Assembly (NCBI GenBank): GCA_030601755.1
Contig: JAUWBF010000029.1
Location: 1 to 38,334, forward strand
From: Verrucomicrobiota bacterium
Lineage (GTDB): Bacteria > Verrucomicrobiota > Verrucomicrobiia > Opitutales > Opitutaceae
DNA: 38,334 bases
Direction: 5' to 3'
Shown: one piece after another, positions 19,093 through 26,713 of the stretch
Layout: each line of letters starts with the position of its first letter
Position numbering within the stretch: position 1 is the stretch's first letter
Notes under the pieces: model-generated
Database searches by the model: none
Seen by the model: the letters and a program-made list of their open reading frames with translations, nothing else
Told to the model about the DNA's origin: nothing
Program-made: the position numbers and the translations under genes

Positions 19093-20385
19093 ATGACCAC
19101 AGTGCGCCGGATGCTCAAACGCATTTTCGCCATCGGCGCCGGCATCGGCGTCGGCCTGCTCTGCTCCGTCGGGGCCGTGCACCTCGGCGCGCTGTGGGGA
19201 CTCTGGCCGGATCGCGAGCTGGAGCGCTCCACCGCGCAGATCCGCGAGGTCATGCAGCTCGTGCACGATCGCTACGTCGACGCCGACGTGGTGTCCTACG
19301 AGGCGCTCAAGCAGGCCGCGCTCGACGGCATCGCCGCCTCGCTCGACCCGCACACCGGCTACCTCACCGCCGGCGACTTCAAGCTCCTTCAGGAGGAGAT
19401 CGGCAGCGAGTTCGGCGGCATCGGCGTGCAGGTCGAGATGATCGAGGGCCGCCTGACCGTCATCGCGCCCATCCGCGGCACGCCCGGCGACCGCGCCGGC
19501 CTGCTGCGCGGCGACCAGATCGAGAGTATCGACGGCGAGCCCGCGGGCGACGCCGACCTCATGACCTTGATCGCCAAGCTCCGCGGCAAACCGGGCACCA
19601 ACGTCACCATCGGCGTGCGCCGTCCGTCCGAGGACCGCTCCTTCGAACTCACCATCCGCCGCGAGAACATCCACGTCGACAGCGTCAAGGTGGTCGAGCC
19701 CGACGCCGACGGCATCGGCATCATCGAGATCGTTCACTTCGGCGAGGACACCGGCGACGAGTTTCGCCGCGCGCTCGACCGGCTGCGCGCCGCCGGCATG
19801 CGCGCGCTCGTGATCGACCTGCGCGACAACCCCGGCGGTCTGCTTGACGCGGCGGTCGAGGTGGCGGGGCCGTTCTTTCATCGCAACGAACTCATCGTCT
19901 ACACCAAGGGCCGCTCCGCGTCGGACCGCCTTGAGCTGCGCTCCGACGGTCGCGACTCCGTGCCGTCCGACCTGCCGGTCGCCGTGCTGATCAACGGCGG
20001 CAGCGCCAGCGCGTCCGAGATCGTGGCCGGCGCGCTCAAGGACACCGGCCGCGCCGTGCTGGTCGGTGACAAGTCCTTCGGCAAGGGCTCGGTGCAGACG
20101 TTGTATCCGCTCCGTGGTGACGAGGCCCTGCGCCTGACCACCGCCAAATACTTCACGCCCTCCGGCGTGGTCATCCACGGCAAGGGCATCCCGCCTGACA
20201 TCGAGGTGAAGCTCACCCCCGACGAGGAGAAGGCCGTGGCGTTGCAACACCTGCGCGCCGACGTCACCGATCCGGCGGAATTTAAAGAACGCTTCGGCGT
20301 CGACCTCGTGCCCGACCGCCAGCTCGCCGCCGCCAAGGCCGCCGTGCTGGAAAAACTGAAGCCGGCTGTCGTCTCCGCACCGTGA
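19093..20385 (+). CDS. Carboxy-terminal processing protease (S41 family)
   Basis: The 430-residue protein has a short basic N-terminus and one hydrophobic helix (about residues 8-32), acting as signal anchor. Next comes a conserved DPHTGYLTAGDF segment, then a PDZ domain (about 95-185, with GIGVQVEMIEGRLTVI and GDRAGLLRGDQIESI). The S41 catalytic domain carries IDLRDNPGG, the serine motif NGGSASASEIVAGAL and the lysine motif DKSFGKGSVQTL. It degrades or trims proteins in the periplasm. Its stop overlaps the tsaD GTG by four bases (GTGA), implying coupled translation. ATG 19111 is a possible later start. Confidence 0.92.
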   Translation: MTTVRRMLKRIFAIGAGIGVGLLCSVGAVHLGALWGLWPDRELERSTAQIREVMQLVHDRYVDADVVSYEALKQAALDGIAASLDPHTGYLTAGDFKLLQEEIGSEFGGIGVQVEMIEGRLTVIAPIRGTPGDRAGLLRGDQIESIDGEPAGDADLMTLIAKLRGKPGTNVTIGVRRPSEDRSFELTIRRENIHVDSVKVVEPDADGIGIIEIVHFGEDTGDEFRRALDRLRAAGMRALVIDLRDNPGGLLDAAVEVAGPFFHRNELIVYTKGRSASDRLELRSDGRDSVPSDLPVAVLINGGSASASEIVAGALKDTGRAVLVGDKSFGKGSVQTLYPLRGDEALRLTTAKYFTPSGVVIHGKGIPPDIEVKLTPDEEKAVALQHLRADVTDPAEFKERFGVDLVPDRQLAAAKAAVLEKLKPAVVSAP

Positions 20386-21410
20386 TCATTGCCCTCGAAA
20401 GCTCCTGCGACGAGACGGCGCTCGCGCTCTTCGACCCGGCCGTCGGCCTGACCGGCGAGTGGGTTCACAGCCAGATCGCGATCCATGCCGCGCACGGCGG
20501 CGTGGTGCCGGATCTCGCGACGCGCGAGCACCTGCTGACCATCGCGCCGCTCATCGCGACGGCCGGCGAGCACACGCCGTGGTCCGCGGTCACGCGCGTC
20601 GCCGTCACCCATGGACCGGGCCTGGCCGGTTGCCTCGCCATCGGCACCGCCGCCGCCAAGTCGCTCGCGCTCGCGCTTGGCGTGCCGCTGGTCGGCGTCA
20701 ACCACCTGCGCGGACACGTCTATTCACCCTTCATCTCCGCTCACCGTGCCGACCCGGCCCGGTTTGAGGCGGCTCTGGACGCGTGGCTGCCGCACCTCGC
20801 GCTGGTCGTGTCGGGCGGCAACACCCTGCTGGCCCGCGTCGACACCGATCGTCGCATCACGGTGTTGTCCTCGACGCGCGACGACGCGGCCGGCGAGGCG
20901 CTCGACAAGGGCGCCAAGCTGCTCGCGCTCGGTTACCCGGGCGGTCCGTTGATCGAGCGCGAGGCGCGCGGGGGCGACGCGACGGCGTTCGATTTTCCGC
21001 GCGGCATCGGGCGTCGCGACGAACTCGATTTCAGTTTTTCGGGCCTTAAGACCAGCCTGCGCTACCAGCTTGAGAAGATGACTCCCGACGAGATCGTCGC
21101 CCGCCGCGCCGATCTGTGCGCGTCCTACCAGCAGGCGGTCATCGACGCGCTCGTGCGCAAGGCCGGTGCCGCGCTGCGGCTGGACCGTTACCGCAGCCTC
21201 GGCCTGTCGGGCGGCGTGGCCAACAACCAGTCGCTGCGCGGTGCGTTGGGCGCGCTGGCGAAAAAACACCGCCTGCCGTTGCTCGCCGCCGAGCCCCGCC
21301 ACACCGGCGACAACGCCGGCATGATCGCCTTCGCCGCTTGGATCGACCCGACGGTCGCGCCCGTCGCGCCCGCCGACCTGATGATCGAGCCCGGCCTGGA
21401 GTTGGCCTGA
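20382..21410 (+). CDS. tsaD: tRNA N6-adenosine threonylcarbamoyltransferase
   Basis: The 342-residue product is the catalytic subunit that makes t6A37 in ANN-decoding tRNAs together with TsaB, TsaE and TsaC. It starts IIALESSCDETALALFD, the family N-terminus, from a GTG codon. It shows GGVVPDLATREHL, THGPGLAGCLAIG, the metal-binding HLRGH (about residues 107-111), VVSGGNTLL, GEALDKGAKLLALGYPGGP, LSGGVANNQSLR and the final TGDNAGMIAFAA with the metal aspartate. It is coupled to the upstream protease gene. This pairing has no known functional reason. Confidence 0.97.
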   Translation: MIIALESSCDETALALFDPAVGLTGEWVHSQIAIHAAHGGVVPDLATREHLLTIAPLIATAGEHTPWSAVTRVAVTHGPGLAGCLAIGTAAAKSLALALGVPLVGVNHLRGHVYSPFISAHRADPARFEAALDAWLPHLALVVSGGNTLLARVDTDRRITVLSSTRDDAAGEALDKGAKLLALGYPGGPLIEREARGGDATAFDFPRGIGRRDELDFSFSGLKTSLRYQLEKMTPDEIVARRADLCASYQQAVIDALVRKAGAALRLDRYRSLGLSGGVANNQSLRGALGALAKKHRLPLLAAEPRHTGDNAGMIAFAAWIDPTVAPVAPADLMIEPGLELA

Positions 21411-21423
21411 CGACCCAGGGCAT

Positions 21424-21537
21424 TTTCAATCAAGGTGGCTGTTTTGGGGTGGAGCGGCTTGTCCCCAAGACGCTCGTTTGACGTGATGAACGCATCTCGA
21501 ACGCGTTGAGGACAACGCGTTCCACCTTTCAATCAAG
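21424..21537. repeat. Mobile-like intergenic element with inverted hairpin units and flanking direct repeats
   Basis: TTTCAATCAAG occurs at 21424-21434 and again at 21527-21537, flanking 92 bases. Inside are AAGGTGG and CCACCTT ends. Two inverted, diverged units of the form GGTGGAxCGxxTTGTCC lie within (about 21449-21476 and 21498-21525). Each unit folds on itself, and their stems differ by paired substitutions. It lies between the convergent tsaD and type II secretion-like genes. Confidence 0.65.
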
Positions 21538-21562
21538 AGTCGCAATTCCCTTCGCGAAAGCC

Positions 21563-22537
21563 TCAGCCGCCGTCGATCAGCTTCAACATGCCGCCGATGT
21601 ATCCGGCGTAGAATGACACGACGATGAAGCCGACCATCACGGCCACGGCCATGAACAGCAGGCTGGGGTAGAGGAGCGACGCGACCTTGAGCAGGTTGTC
21701 GGCGCGTTCCTGGTGCACCTCCGCCAGGCGTAGCAGCGTGCGGTCGAGCGCGCCGGTCGCCTCGCCGGTTTGGTAGAGCGCGACGAAGTCGTGCGGGAAC
21801 ACGCGGTGCGTCTCCAAGTGCGCGCCGGGCGATTCGCGCGCCTCGATTTTTTGCACGATGTCCGCGGCGGCGCGGCTGATGCGCGGCGAGCCGGAGATGT
21901 GGCCCGCGCCTTCCCAGGCCGCGCCGATGGGCGCGCCCGCCTCGAGCAGGTTGCCCAGCGCGAAGGCGAAGTCGGCCAGCGCTTGGTTGCGCCGGTAACC
22001 ACCGATGGCCGGCAGCAGTCCGAGCAGCCAGAGCGCCGGCGGGAAACGCAGCTTGATCGCCACGCCGAGCAACAGTCCGCCGATCCACACCGGTCCGAGG
22101 ATCATCGCGAGGCCGAGGCCGAAGCGCAGAGGGTCCCACACGATGCCCTTTTCCCAGTCGATCAGCCGGAAAAACGCGAAGACCAGCGCGCCGAAGTGCA
22201 GCACGCCCACCGGATACAGGCAGGCCATCAGCACGCGCGTGCGCAGCTTGGCGAGTTGTTCGTGCCGCTTGGAAAGGGATTGCAGCACCACCGGCAGGCG
22301 TCCGGTCTGCGACGCCGCGATGAGGAACAACCGGTCGTTGGCCGGCAGCCAGTCGCCGGCCGCGTCGAGCACGTGGGGCAACGAATGGCCCTGCTCGATC
22401 AACGCGGCGAGCCGTCGTCGCTCGTCGCGCGGGATGGCCGAGGGGGCCGCCAGCGCCTGGTGAAACGTGAGGCCGGCGCCGAGCTGCTGGGCGAATTGCT
22501 GGCAGACGTTGGCGAGCTGGCGATGCGAGAGGGGCAC
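21563..22537 (-). CDS. Type II secretion system F-family (GspF/PilC-like) membrane protein
   Basis: The 324-residue protein has two T2SSF domains: one near the N-terminus (CQQFAQQLGAGLTFHQALAAPS, then SLPHVL and FLIAASQTGRLPVVL) and one in the second half (ALADFAFALGNLLEAGAPIGAAW, then FVALYQTGEATGALDRTLLRLAEVHQ). Membrane helices follow each domain, with the last at the C-terminus (LLFMAVAVMVGFIVVSFYAGYIGG). Such proteins form the inner-membrane platform of type II secretion or type IV pili. No ATPase or pilin gene is nearby. GTG 22537 is chosen because homology begins there; GTG 22585 would add 16 residues. Confidence 0.8.
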   Translation of the reverse strand: MPLSHRQLANVCQQFAQQLGAGLTFHQALAAPSAIPRDERRRLAALIEQGHSLPHVLDAAGDWLPANDRLFLIAASQTGRLPVVLQSLSKRHEQLAKLRTRVLMACLYPVGVLHFGALVFAFFRLIDWEKGIVWDPLRFGLGLAMILGPVWIGGLLLGVAIKLRFPPALWLLGLLPAIGGYRRNQALADFAFALGNLLEAGAPIGAAWEGAGHISGSPRISRAAADIVQKIEARESPGAHLETHRVFPHDFVALYQTGEATGALDRTLLRLAEVHQERADNLLKVASLLYPSLLFMAVAVMVGFIVVSFYAGYIGGMLKLIDGG

Positions 22538-22596
22538 GGGCGAAAGCCGAGCGCAGGCTTGCCCCCGAGGCGAGCGCGAACCCACGCTGCGCGCCG

Positions 22597-23271
22597 ATGA
22601 AACCGCACCGCAACCTGGCCGAGACCCGCACGCCCGACGGCGCGCGTCTCTCCCTGCACGAGCACGACGGCAGCTACTGCATCCGGCTCAACGGCCAGGA
22701 CCTCATGCACTCGGACACCAGCGCCTCCGAGCTGCTGCTCGGCGAACTCGCCAAGGACCGCCTCGCCGCCCGCCCCGAGGCCCGCGTGCTGATCGGCGGC
22801 CTCGGCCTGGGCTATACGTTGAAGGCCGTGCTCGAACACGCCGGTCCGCGCGCCCGGGTCGAGGTGGGCGAGCTGATGCCCGAGATCGTCGATTGGAACC
22901 GCACGCACATGGCCGGGCTCAACGGCCGCCTGCTCGACGATCCGCGCGTGACGTTGCGCATGGGCGACGTGGTGGCGACCATCGCCAAGGCCGCGCCGGC
23001 GGCCTACGACGCCATTCTCCTGGATGTCGACAACGGCCCGACCTCGATGGTCAACGCCGGCAACGTCCGGCTCTACGGCGCGCGGGGCCTGGATGTATTG
23101 AGAAAAAAACTACGCCCGGGCGGACGGCTGGCGATCTGGTCGGCCGCGCCGGACCGGACCTTCGAGGGACGGTTGGCCAGGGCCGGCTTCGCCACGCAGG
23201 CGATCCCCGCGCGGGTGTTTCCCGGAGCCAAGCGCAGCGCCTACGTGATCTACGTCGGCGACAAGGCGTGA
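22597..23271 (+). CDS. Spermidine-synthase-like SAM-binding protein
   Basis: The 224-residue protein resembles the spermine/spermidine synthase fold. It has GSYCIRLNGQDLMHSDTSASELLLGELA at the front, the nucleotide-binding motif VLIGGLGLGYTLKAVL (about residues 64-79), an acidic VEVGELMPEIVDWN motif, and YDAILLDVDNGP with the conserved Asp. The usual polyamine-binding residues cannot be confirmed, and the protein is shorter than SpeE. It may be a general methyltransferase or aminopropyltransferase relative. It diverges from the F-family gene across 59 bases, or 11 if that gene uses GTG 22585. A paired inverted repeat follows its stop. Confidence 0.75.
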   Translation: MKPHRNLAETRTPDGARLSLHEHDGSYCIRLNGQDLMHSDTSASELLLGELAKDRLAARPEARVLIGGLGLGYTLKAVLEHAGPRARVEVGELMPEIVDWNRTHMAGLNGRLLDDPRVTLRMGDVVATIAKAAPAAYDAILLDVDNGPTSMVNAGNVRLYGARGLDVLRKKLRPGGRLAIWSAAPDRTFEGRLARAGFATQAIPARVFPGAKRSAYVIYVGDKA

Positions 23272-23287
23272 GCGGCGTCCGGAGAGT

Positions 23288-23347
23288 GTAGCGCAGGCTT
23301 CCAGCCTGCCGTCGTAGAGTCGGATGCAGGCTGTAAGCCTGCGCTAC
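23288..23347. repeat. Paired inverted repeat with self-complementary arms between convergent genes
   Basis: The arm 23288-23309 matches the reverse complement of 23326-23347 at 21 of 22 positions, with a 16-base spacer. Each arm can also fold alone (GCAGGCT/AGCCTGC). The layout equals that of the element after hisH, with unrelated sequence. It lies between convergent stops and may serve as a two-way terminator. Confidence 0.8.
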
Positions 23348-23354
23348 TTGGACG

Positions 23355-24026
23355 TCAGCTCTTCGCCGAGGGCGTGGTGGCCGGAGCCGGGTTGCGACCC
23401 AGCGCGGCGAAGGCGCTCAGGCAACCGACCAGCGGCAGCAGCCAGATGGCGAGGATCCAGACCGGCACGGCCGAGCCGGCGGTGTGCAGGATCACGCTGC
23501 GGGTGGCCAGCACGTTGAGCGTCGGGATGACGAGGAGCAGGCCGATGACGAGGGCGTCGACGGGGGCGTTGCGGGCCGGCTGCGGCGGCGACAGCTCCGC
23601 GATGGGTTGGGTGATGGGTTGCGGCTGGGCGGCGTTGAGCTTGGCGCTGAGGGCGGCGGCCAGCGCGTCGAGGTCAACGGGAGTGGGTTGGTCGGCGGGC
23701 GCGGCCGGCATGGGCACCGGAGTGGGCGAAGGAGTGGCGGGCGTGGGCGCGGGCGGCGGGGTGGCGCCGGGGAGACGGGCCTGGAGATCGGGGGTGAGGT
23801 TGGAGGCCTTGAATTCGCGCACGCCCTGAGGGTTGGCGACCATGATGGCGTCCTTGGTGACCTCGATGACCTTGGCGTATTCGAAGACCGCGCCGCTTTG
23901 CAGGGTCACGTCGATGCGGTCGCCGGGTCGCAGCGGTTCCTCTTGCGCGCGCAGGAGGGTGGCGACGGGCAGAAGGCACAGGCAAAGCAGCAGGCGGGCG
24001 AAACGCGGAAGGGGGAGGAGACGCAT
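23355..24026 (-). CDS. Exported protein with SH3-like domain, Pro/Ala linker and two C-terminal helices
   Basis: The 223-residue protein has a signal peptide (MRLLPLPRFA and a Leu-rich core, probable cut after residue 27). A small beta-rich domain at about 32-85 (RPGDRIDVTLQSGAVFEYAKV, then VTKDAIMVANPQGVREF) resembles SH3-like or PRC-barrel folds. A Pro/Ala/Thr-rich linker covers about 88-125, followed by a polar region and two hydrophobic helices at about 168-215. I do not recognise a family. It probably sits in the inner membrane with the beta domain outside. ATG 24026 is chosen to place the signal at the N-terminus. Confidence 0.6.
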   Translation of the reverse strand: MRLLPLPRFARLLLCLCLLPVATLLRAQEEPLRPGDRIDVTLQSGAVFEYAKVIEVTKDAIMVANPQGVREFKASNLTPDLQARLPGATPPPAPTPATPSPTPVPMPAAPADQPTPVDLDALAAALSAKLNAAQPQPITQPIAELSPPQPARNAPVDALVIGLLLVIPTLNVLATRSVILHTAGSAVPVWILAIWLLPLVGCLSAFAALGRNPAPATTPSAKS

Positions 24027-24226
24027 GGTTCGCACAGTCTTGTTGCAGGAGACCGGCCGGGGCGAGTCCGAAGACCGTTTCGAAAAGGTCAAAAGCGGCG
24101 AGGGCTCTGGCAGGAGGGGGAAGCGCGGGAAGAAAGGCGAAGCGAGGAGCGCGGAGTTCGCAGCGCGAAAGGCCTGATCGACTAAAATCTTGTTGCCACC
24201 GCCCGCGGACGGTAGGCCTGCCGGCT

Positions 24227-24934
24227 ATGTTGCCCACTCGGCAAGGATCATTCCGCCTCTTTCGTTTTCTGTCCATCGACGTGCATGTGCATTGGTCGTG
24301 GTTCGTGATCGCGGCCTACCAGTTTTTGCAACGCCAGCATCTCTACCACGATCCGTTGTGGAGCGTGGCGGAATACATGGCGCTGTTCGGCATCGTGCTC
24401 ATGCACGAGTTTGGCCATGCGCTGGCGTGCCGACAGACCGGCGGCTTCGCCAACCAGATCGTGCTGTGGCCGTTTGGCGGCGTGGCCTACGTGTCGCCGC
24501 CCGAGCGGCCGGGGGCGCAGCTGTGGAGCATCGCGGCGGGGCCGCTGGTCAACGTGGTGCTCATGCCGGTGTTCGTCGCGCTGTATTGGTGGGCGTTGCA
24601 AAACGGCGTGGCCGAGGCGCGGCCCGACCTGCACCGCTTCCTAGAGGCGTTGCTGTGGATCAACGGCATCCTGCTCGTCTTCAACCTGCTGCCGGTCTAC
24701 CCGCTCGATGGCGGACAGATCTTGCGCTCGTTGCTGTGGTTCGCCTGCGGACGCGGCCGCAGCCTGCAGATCGCGGCGATCGTCGGGCTGGTCGGCGGGG
24801 CGGGTTTGACGGCTTACGCGCTGTTCGCCGGCTCCATCTGGATGGCGCTCCTGACCCTGTTCTTGCTGGCGAACTGCTGGCAGGGGCTGAAGCGCTCGCG
24901 GCAGTTGATCGAGATTGACCGGTTGCGGGTCTGA
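24227..24934 (+). CDS. Site-2-protease-like membrane metallopeptidase (M50 family)
   Basis: The 235-residue multi-pass membrane protein has the zinc motif HEFGH at residues 60-64 within a hydrophobic helix. The second M50 signature NLLPVYPLDGGQ (about 153-164) supplies the third ligand, Asp. It begins SFRLFRFLSIDVHVHWSWF, typical of the short M50 group without PDZ or CBS domains. Such enzymes cut transmembrane substrates inside the membrane; the target here is unknown. The 200 bases before it are gene-free and purine-rich, with a TAAAAT about 45 bases before the ATG that could be a -10 element, without a clear -35. Confidence 0.88.
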   Translation: MLPTRQGSFRLFRFLSIDVHVHWSWFVIAAYQFLQRQHLYHDPLWSVAEYMALFGIVLMHEFGHALACRQTGGFANQIVLWPFGGVAYVSPPERPGAQLWSIAAGPLVNVVLMPVFVALYWWALQNGVAEARPDLHRFLEALLWINGILLVFNLLPVYPLDGGQILRSLLWFACGRGRSLQIAAIVGLVGGAGLTAYALFAGSIWMALLTLFLLANCWQGLKRSRQLIEIDRLRV

Positions 24935-24960
24935 GCGGGTGTTGTTCTCATCGCACGCTC

Positions 24961-25638
24961 ATGACCGCCGCCGACTTCTTTGACTGGCCCGCCTCGCTGG
25001 AACGCTTCGCCGCGAACTTCCCGCTCAACGCGGCCCCGTGGGAATGGCTCAAGGCCATCGGTCCCGCCCTCCACGAGCTGCCCGCCAACCAGCGTCACAT
25101 CCCGCCCGGCGTGCACGTCGAAGGCTCGGTGTGGATCGATCCCTCGGTAAAGCTTCCCCCCTACGCCACCATCATCGGCCCCGCCTGGATCGGCGCGAAC
25201 ACCGAGATCCGTCCCGGTGCCTACATCCGCGGCAACGTCATCGTCGGCGCCGGCTGTGTGCTCGGCAACGCCTGCGAGTTCAAGAACTGCCTCCTGCTCG
25301 ACGGCGTGCAGGTGCCGCACTTCAACTACGTCGGCGATTCAATCCTCGGCAACCGCGCCCACCTCGGCGCCGGCGTCATCTGCTCCAATCTCCGCCTCGA
25401 CAACCAGCCCGTCACCGTGCGCCTCGCCGACGGCACGCTCGTCGAGACCGGCCTGCGCAAGTTCGGCGCCATCCTCGGCGACCGCGCCGAGGTCGGCTGC
25501 AACGCCGTGCTCAACCCCGGCTCCGTCCTCGGTCGCCGCGCCCTCGTCGCCCCGCTCACCTCGTTCTCCGGCGTCCTCCCCGCCAACACCATCGCCCGCC
25601 AGCGCGGCAACCTCTCGCAAATCCCCCGCCGCGACTGA
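24961..25638 (+). CDS. Left-handed beta-helix protein, GlmU C-terminal-like
   Basis: The 225-residue protein has a helical N-terminus (about 1-45) followed by hexapeptide repeats of a left-handed beta helix: WIDPSVKLPPYATIIGPAWIGANTEIRPGAYIRG and later GNACEFKNCLLLDG. The segment VPHFNYVGDSILGNRAHLGAGVICSN (about 118-143) closely matches the acetyl-CoA-binding region of GlmU and related sugar-nucleotide enzymes. No pyrophosphorylase domain is present. It is probably a sugar-phosphate or UDP-sugar acyltransferase-like protein. It starts 26 bases after the M50 gene. The palindrome following it separates it from trpS. Confidence 0.8.
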   Translation: MTAADFFDWPASLERFAANFPLNAAPWEWLKAIGPALHELPANQRHIPPGVHVEGSVWIDPSVKLPPYATIIGPAWIGANTEIRPGAYIRGNVIVGAGCVLGNACEFKNCLLLDGVQVPHFNYVGDSILGNRAHLGAGVICSNLRLDNQPVTVRLADGTLVETGLRKFGAILGDRAEVGCNAVLNPGSVLGRRALVAPLTSFSGVLPANTIARQRGNLSQIPRRD

Positions 25639-25648
25639 CCCACCCGCG

Positions 25649-25677
25649 GACATTGTCACTTAATAAGTGACAATGTC
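25649..25677. repeat. Perfect 29-base palindrome before trpS
   Basis: Fourteen-base arms (25649-25662 and 25664-25677) are perfect reverse complements around a single A. Pairing continues outward for three more positions with one G-T wobble. The centre reads TCACTTAATAAGTGA. It could be an operator for a dimeric regulator, or another intergenic repeat; no T-run follows. Confidence 0.75.
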
Positions 25678-25717
25678 TGCAAGCGGTTGATCTCATTTTT
25701 CTTACCAATCGAATTTC

Positions 25718-26686
25718 ATGCGCATCCTCACCGGTATCCAACCCTCCGGCCAGCTCCACATCGGCAACTACTTCGGCGCCATCAAGCCCGCCGTCGACCT
25801 CCAGCCGCGCGGCGACTGCACCTACTTCATCGCCGACTACCACTCGATGACGTCGCTCTTCGACGGCGCCGCCCGCCGCCAATACACCCGCGACGTCGCC
25901 CTCGACTGGCTGGCCTGCGGACTCGACCCGCAAAAGAGCCTGCTCTTCCGCCAGAGCGACGTGCCCGAGGTCTGCGAACTCATGTGGATCCTCGGCACCC
26001 TCGCGCCCATGGGCCTCCTCGAGCGCGCCCACAGCTACAAGGACAAGACCGCCCGCGGCATCTCGCCCAACGTCGGCCTCTTCGCCTACCCCGTGCTCAT
26101 GGCCGCCGACATCCTCCTCTACGACACCAACCTCGTGCCCGTCGGCCGCGACCAGAAGCAGCACGTCGAGATCACCCGCGACCTCGCCATCAAGTTCAAC
26201 CTCGCCTACGGCGCCGACACGCTCGTCATCCCCGAGTCCGAGATCCGCGACGAGACCGCCGTGGTCCCCGGCCTCGACGGCCAGAAGATGAGCAAGAGCT
26301 ACGGCAACACCCTTGAGATTTTCGGCGAGGAAAAGCCCACCCGCAAAAAAATCATGTCCATCGTCATGGACAGCCGCACGCCTGCCGAGCCCAAGCCCGA
26401 CGCCGACAAAAACCTCGCCATCCAGCTCCTCAAGCTCGTCGCCCCCGCCGACGTCGCCGCCGACTACGAGAACCGCCTTCGCGCCGGCGGCCTCGGCTAC
26501 GGCGACCTCAAAAAAGCCCTCTTCGAGCACTACTGGAATTTCTTCGCGCCCTACCGCGCCCGCCGCGCCGAGCTCGCCGCCGACGCCGCCTACGTCGAGT
26601 CCGTGCTCAAAGACGGCGCCGCCCGCGCCCGCGCCATCGCCGCCCCCGTGCTCGCCCGCGTGCGCAAGGCCACCGGCCTTGCCTGA
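25718..26686 (+). CDS. trpS: Tryptophanyl-tRNA synthetase
   Basis: The 322-residue class I synthetase charges tRNA-Trp. It has GIQPSGQLHIGNYFGA with the HIGN motif at residues 14-17, CTYFIADYHSMTS, the conserved PVGRDQKQHVEITRDLA segment, and KMSKS at residues 190-194. The length is typical of bacterial TrpRS. The ATG is preceded by TTACCAATCGAATTTC with no Shine-Dalgarno. The palindrome 41 bases upstream might regulate it; no T-box was seen. Confidence 0.97.
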   Translation: MRILTGIQPSGQLHIGNYFGAIKPAVDLQPRGDCTYFIADYHSMTSLFDGAARRQYTRDVALDWLACGLDPQKSLLFRQSDVPEVCELMWILGTLAPMGLLERAHSYKDKTARGISPNVGLFAYPVLMAADILLYDTNLVPVGRDQKQHVEITRDLAIKFNLAYGADTLVIPESEIRDETAVVPGLDGQKMSKSYGNTLEIFGEEKPTRKKIMSIVMDSRTPAEPKPDADKNLAIQLLKLVAPADVAADYENRLRAGGLGYGDLKKALFEHYWNFFAPYRARRAELAADAAYVESVLKDGAARARAIAAPVLARVRKATGLA

Positions 26687-26713
26687 CCCGTCTCCTCCCG
26701 ATCAGCCTGCACC

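Noticed and set aside
18007-20250. A long minus-strand frame continuous with rpmB, crossing the methyltransferase, protease and beyond
   Set aside because: L28 begins with its family N-terminus at 18006. The upstream part is Arg/Gly/Ala-rich without similarity and overlaps two well-supported genes.
24027-24226. A gene, RNA or promoter in the 200-base gap before the M50 protease
   Set aside because: Purine-rich sequence with no convincing coding frame, tRNA fold or paired promoter elements; only an isolated TAAAAT.
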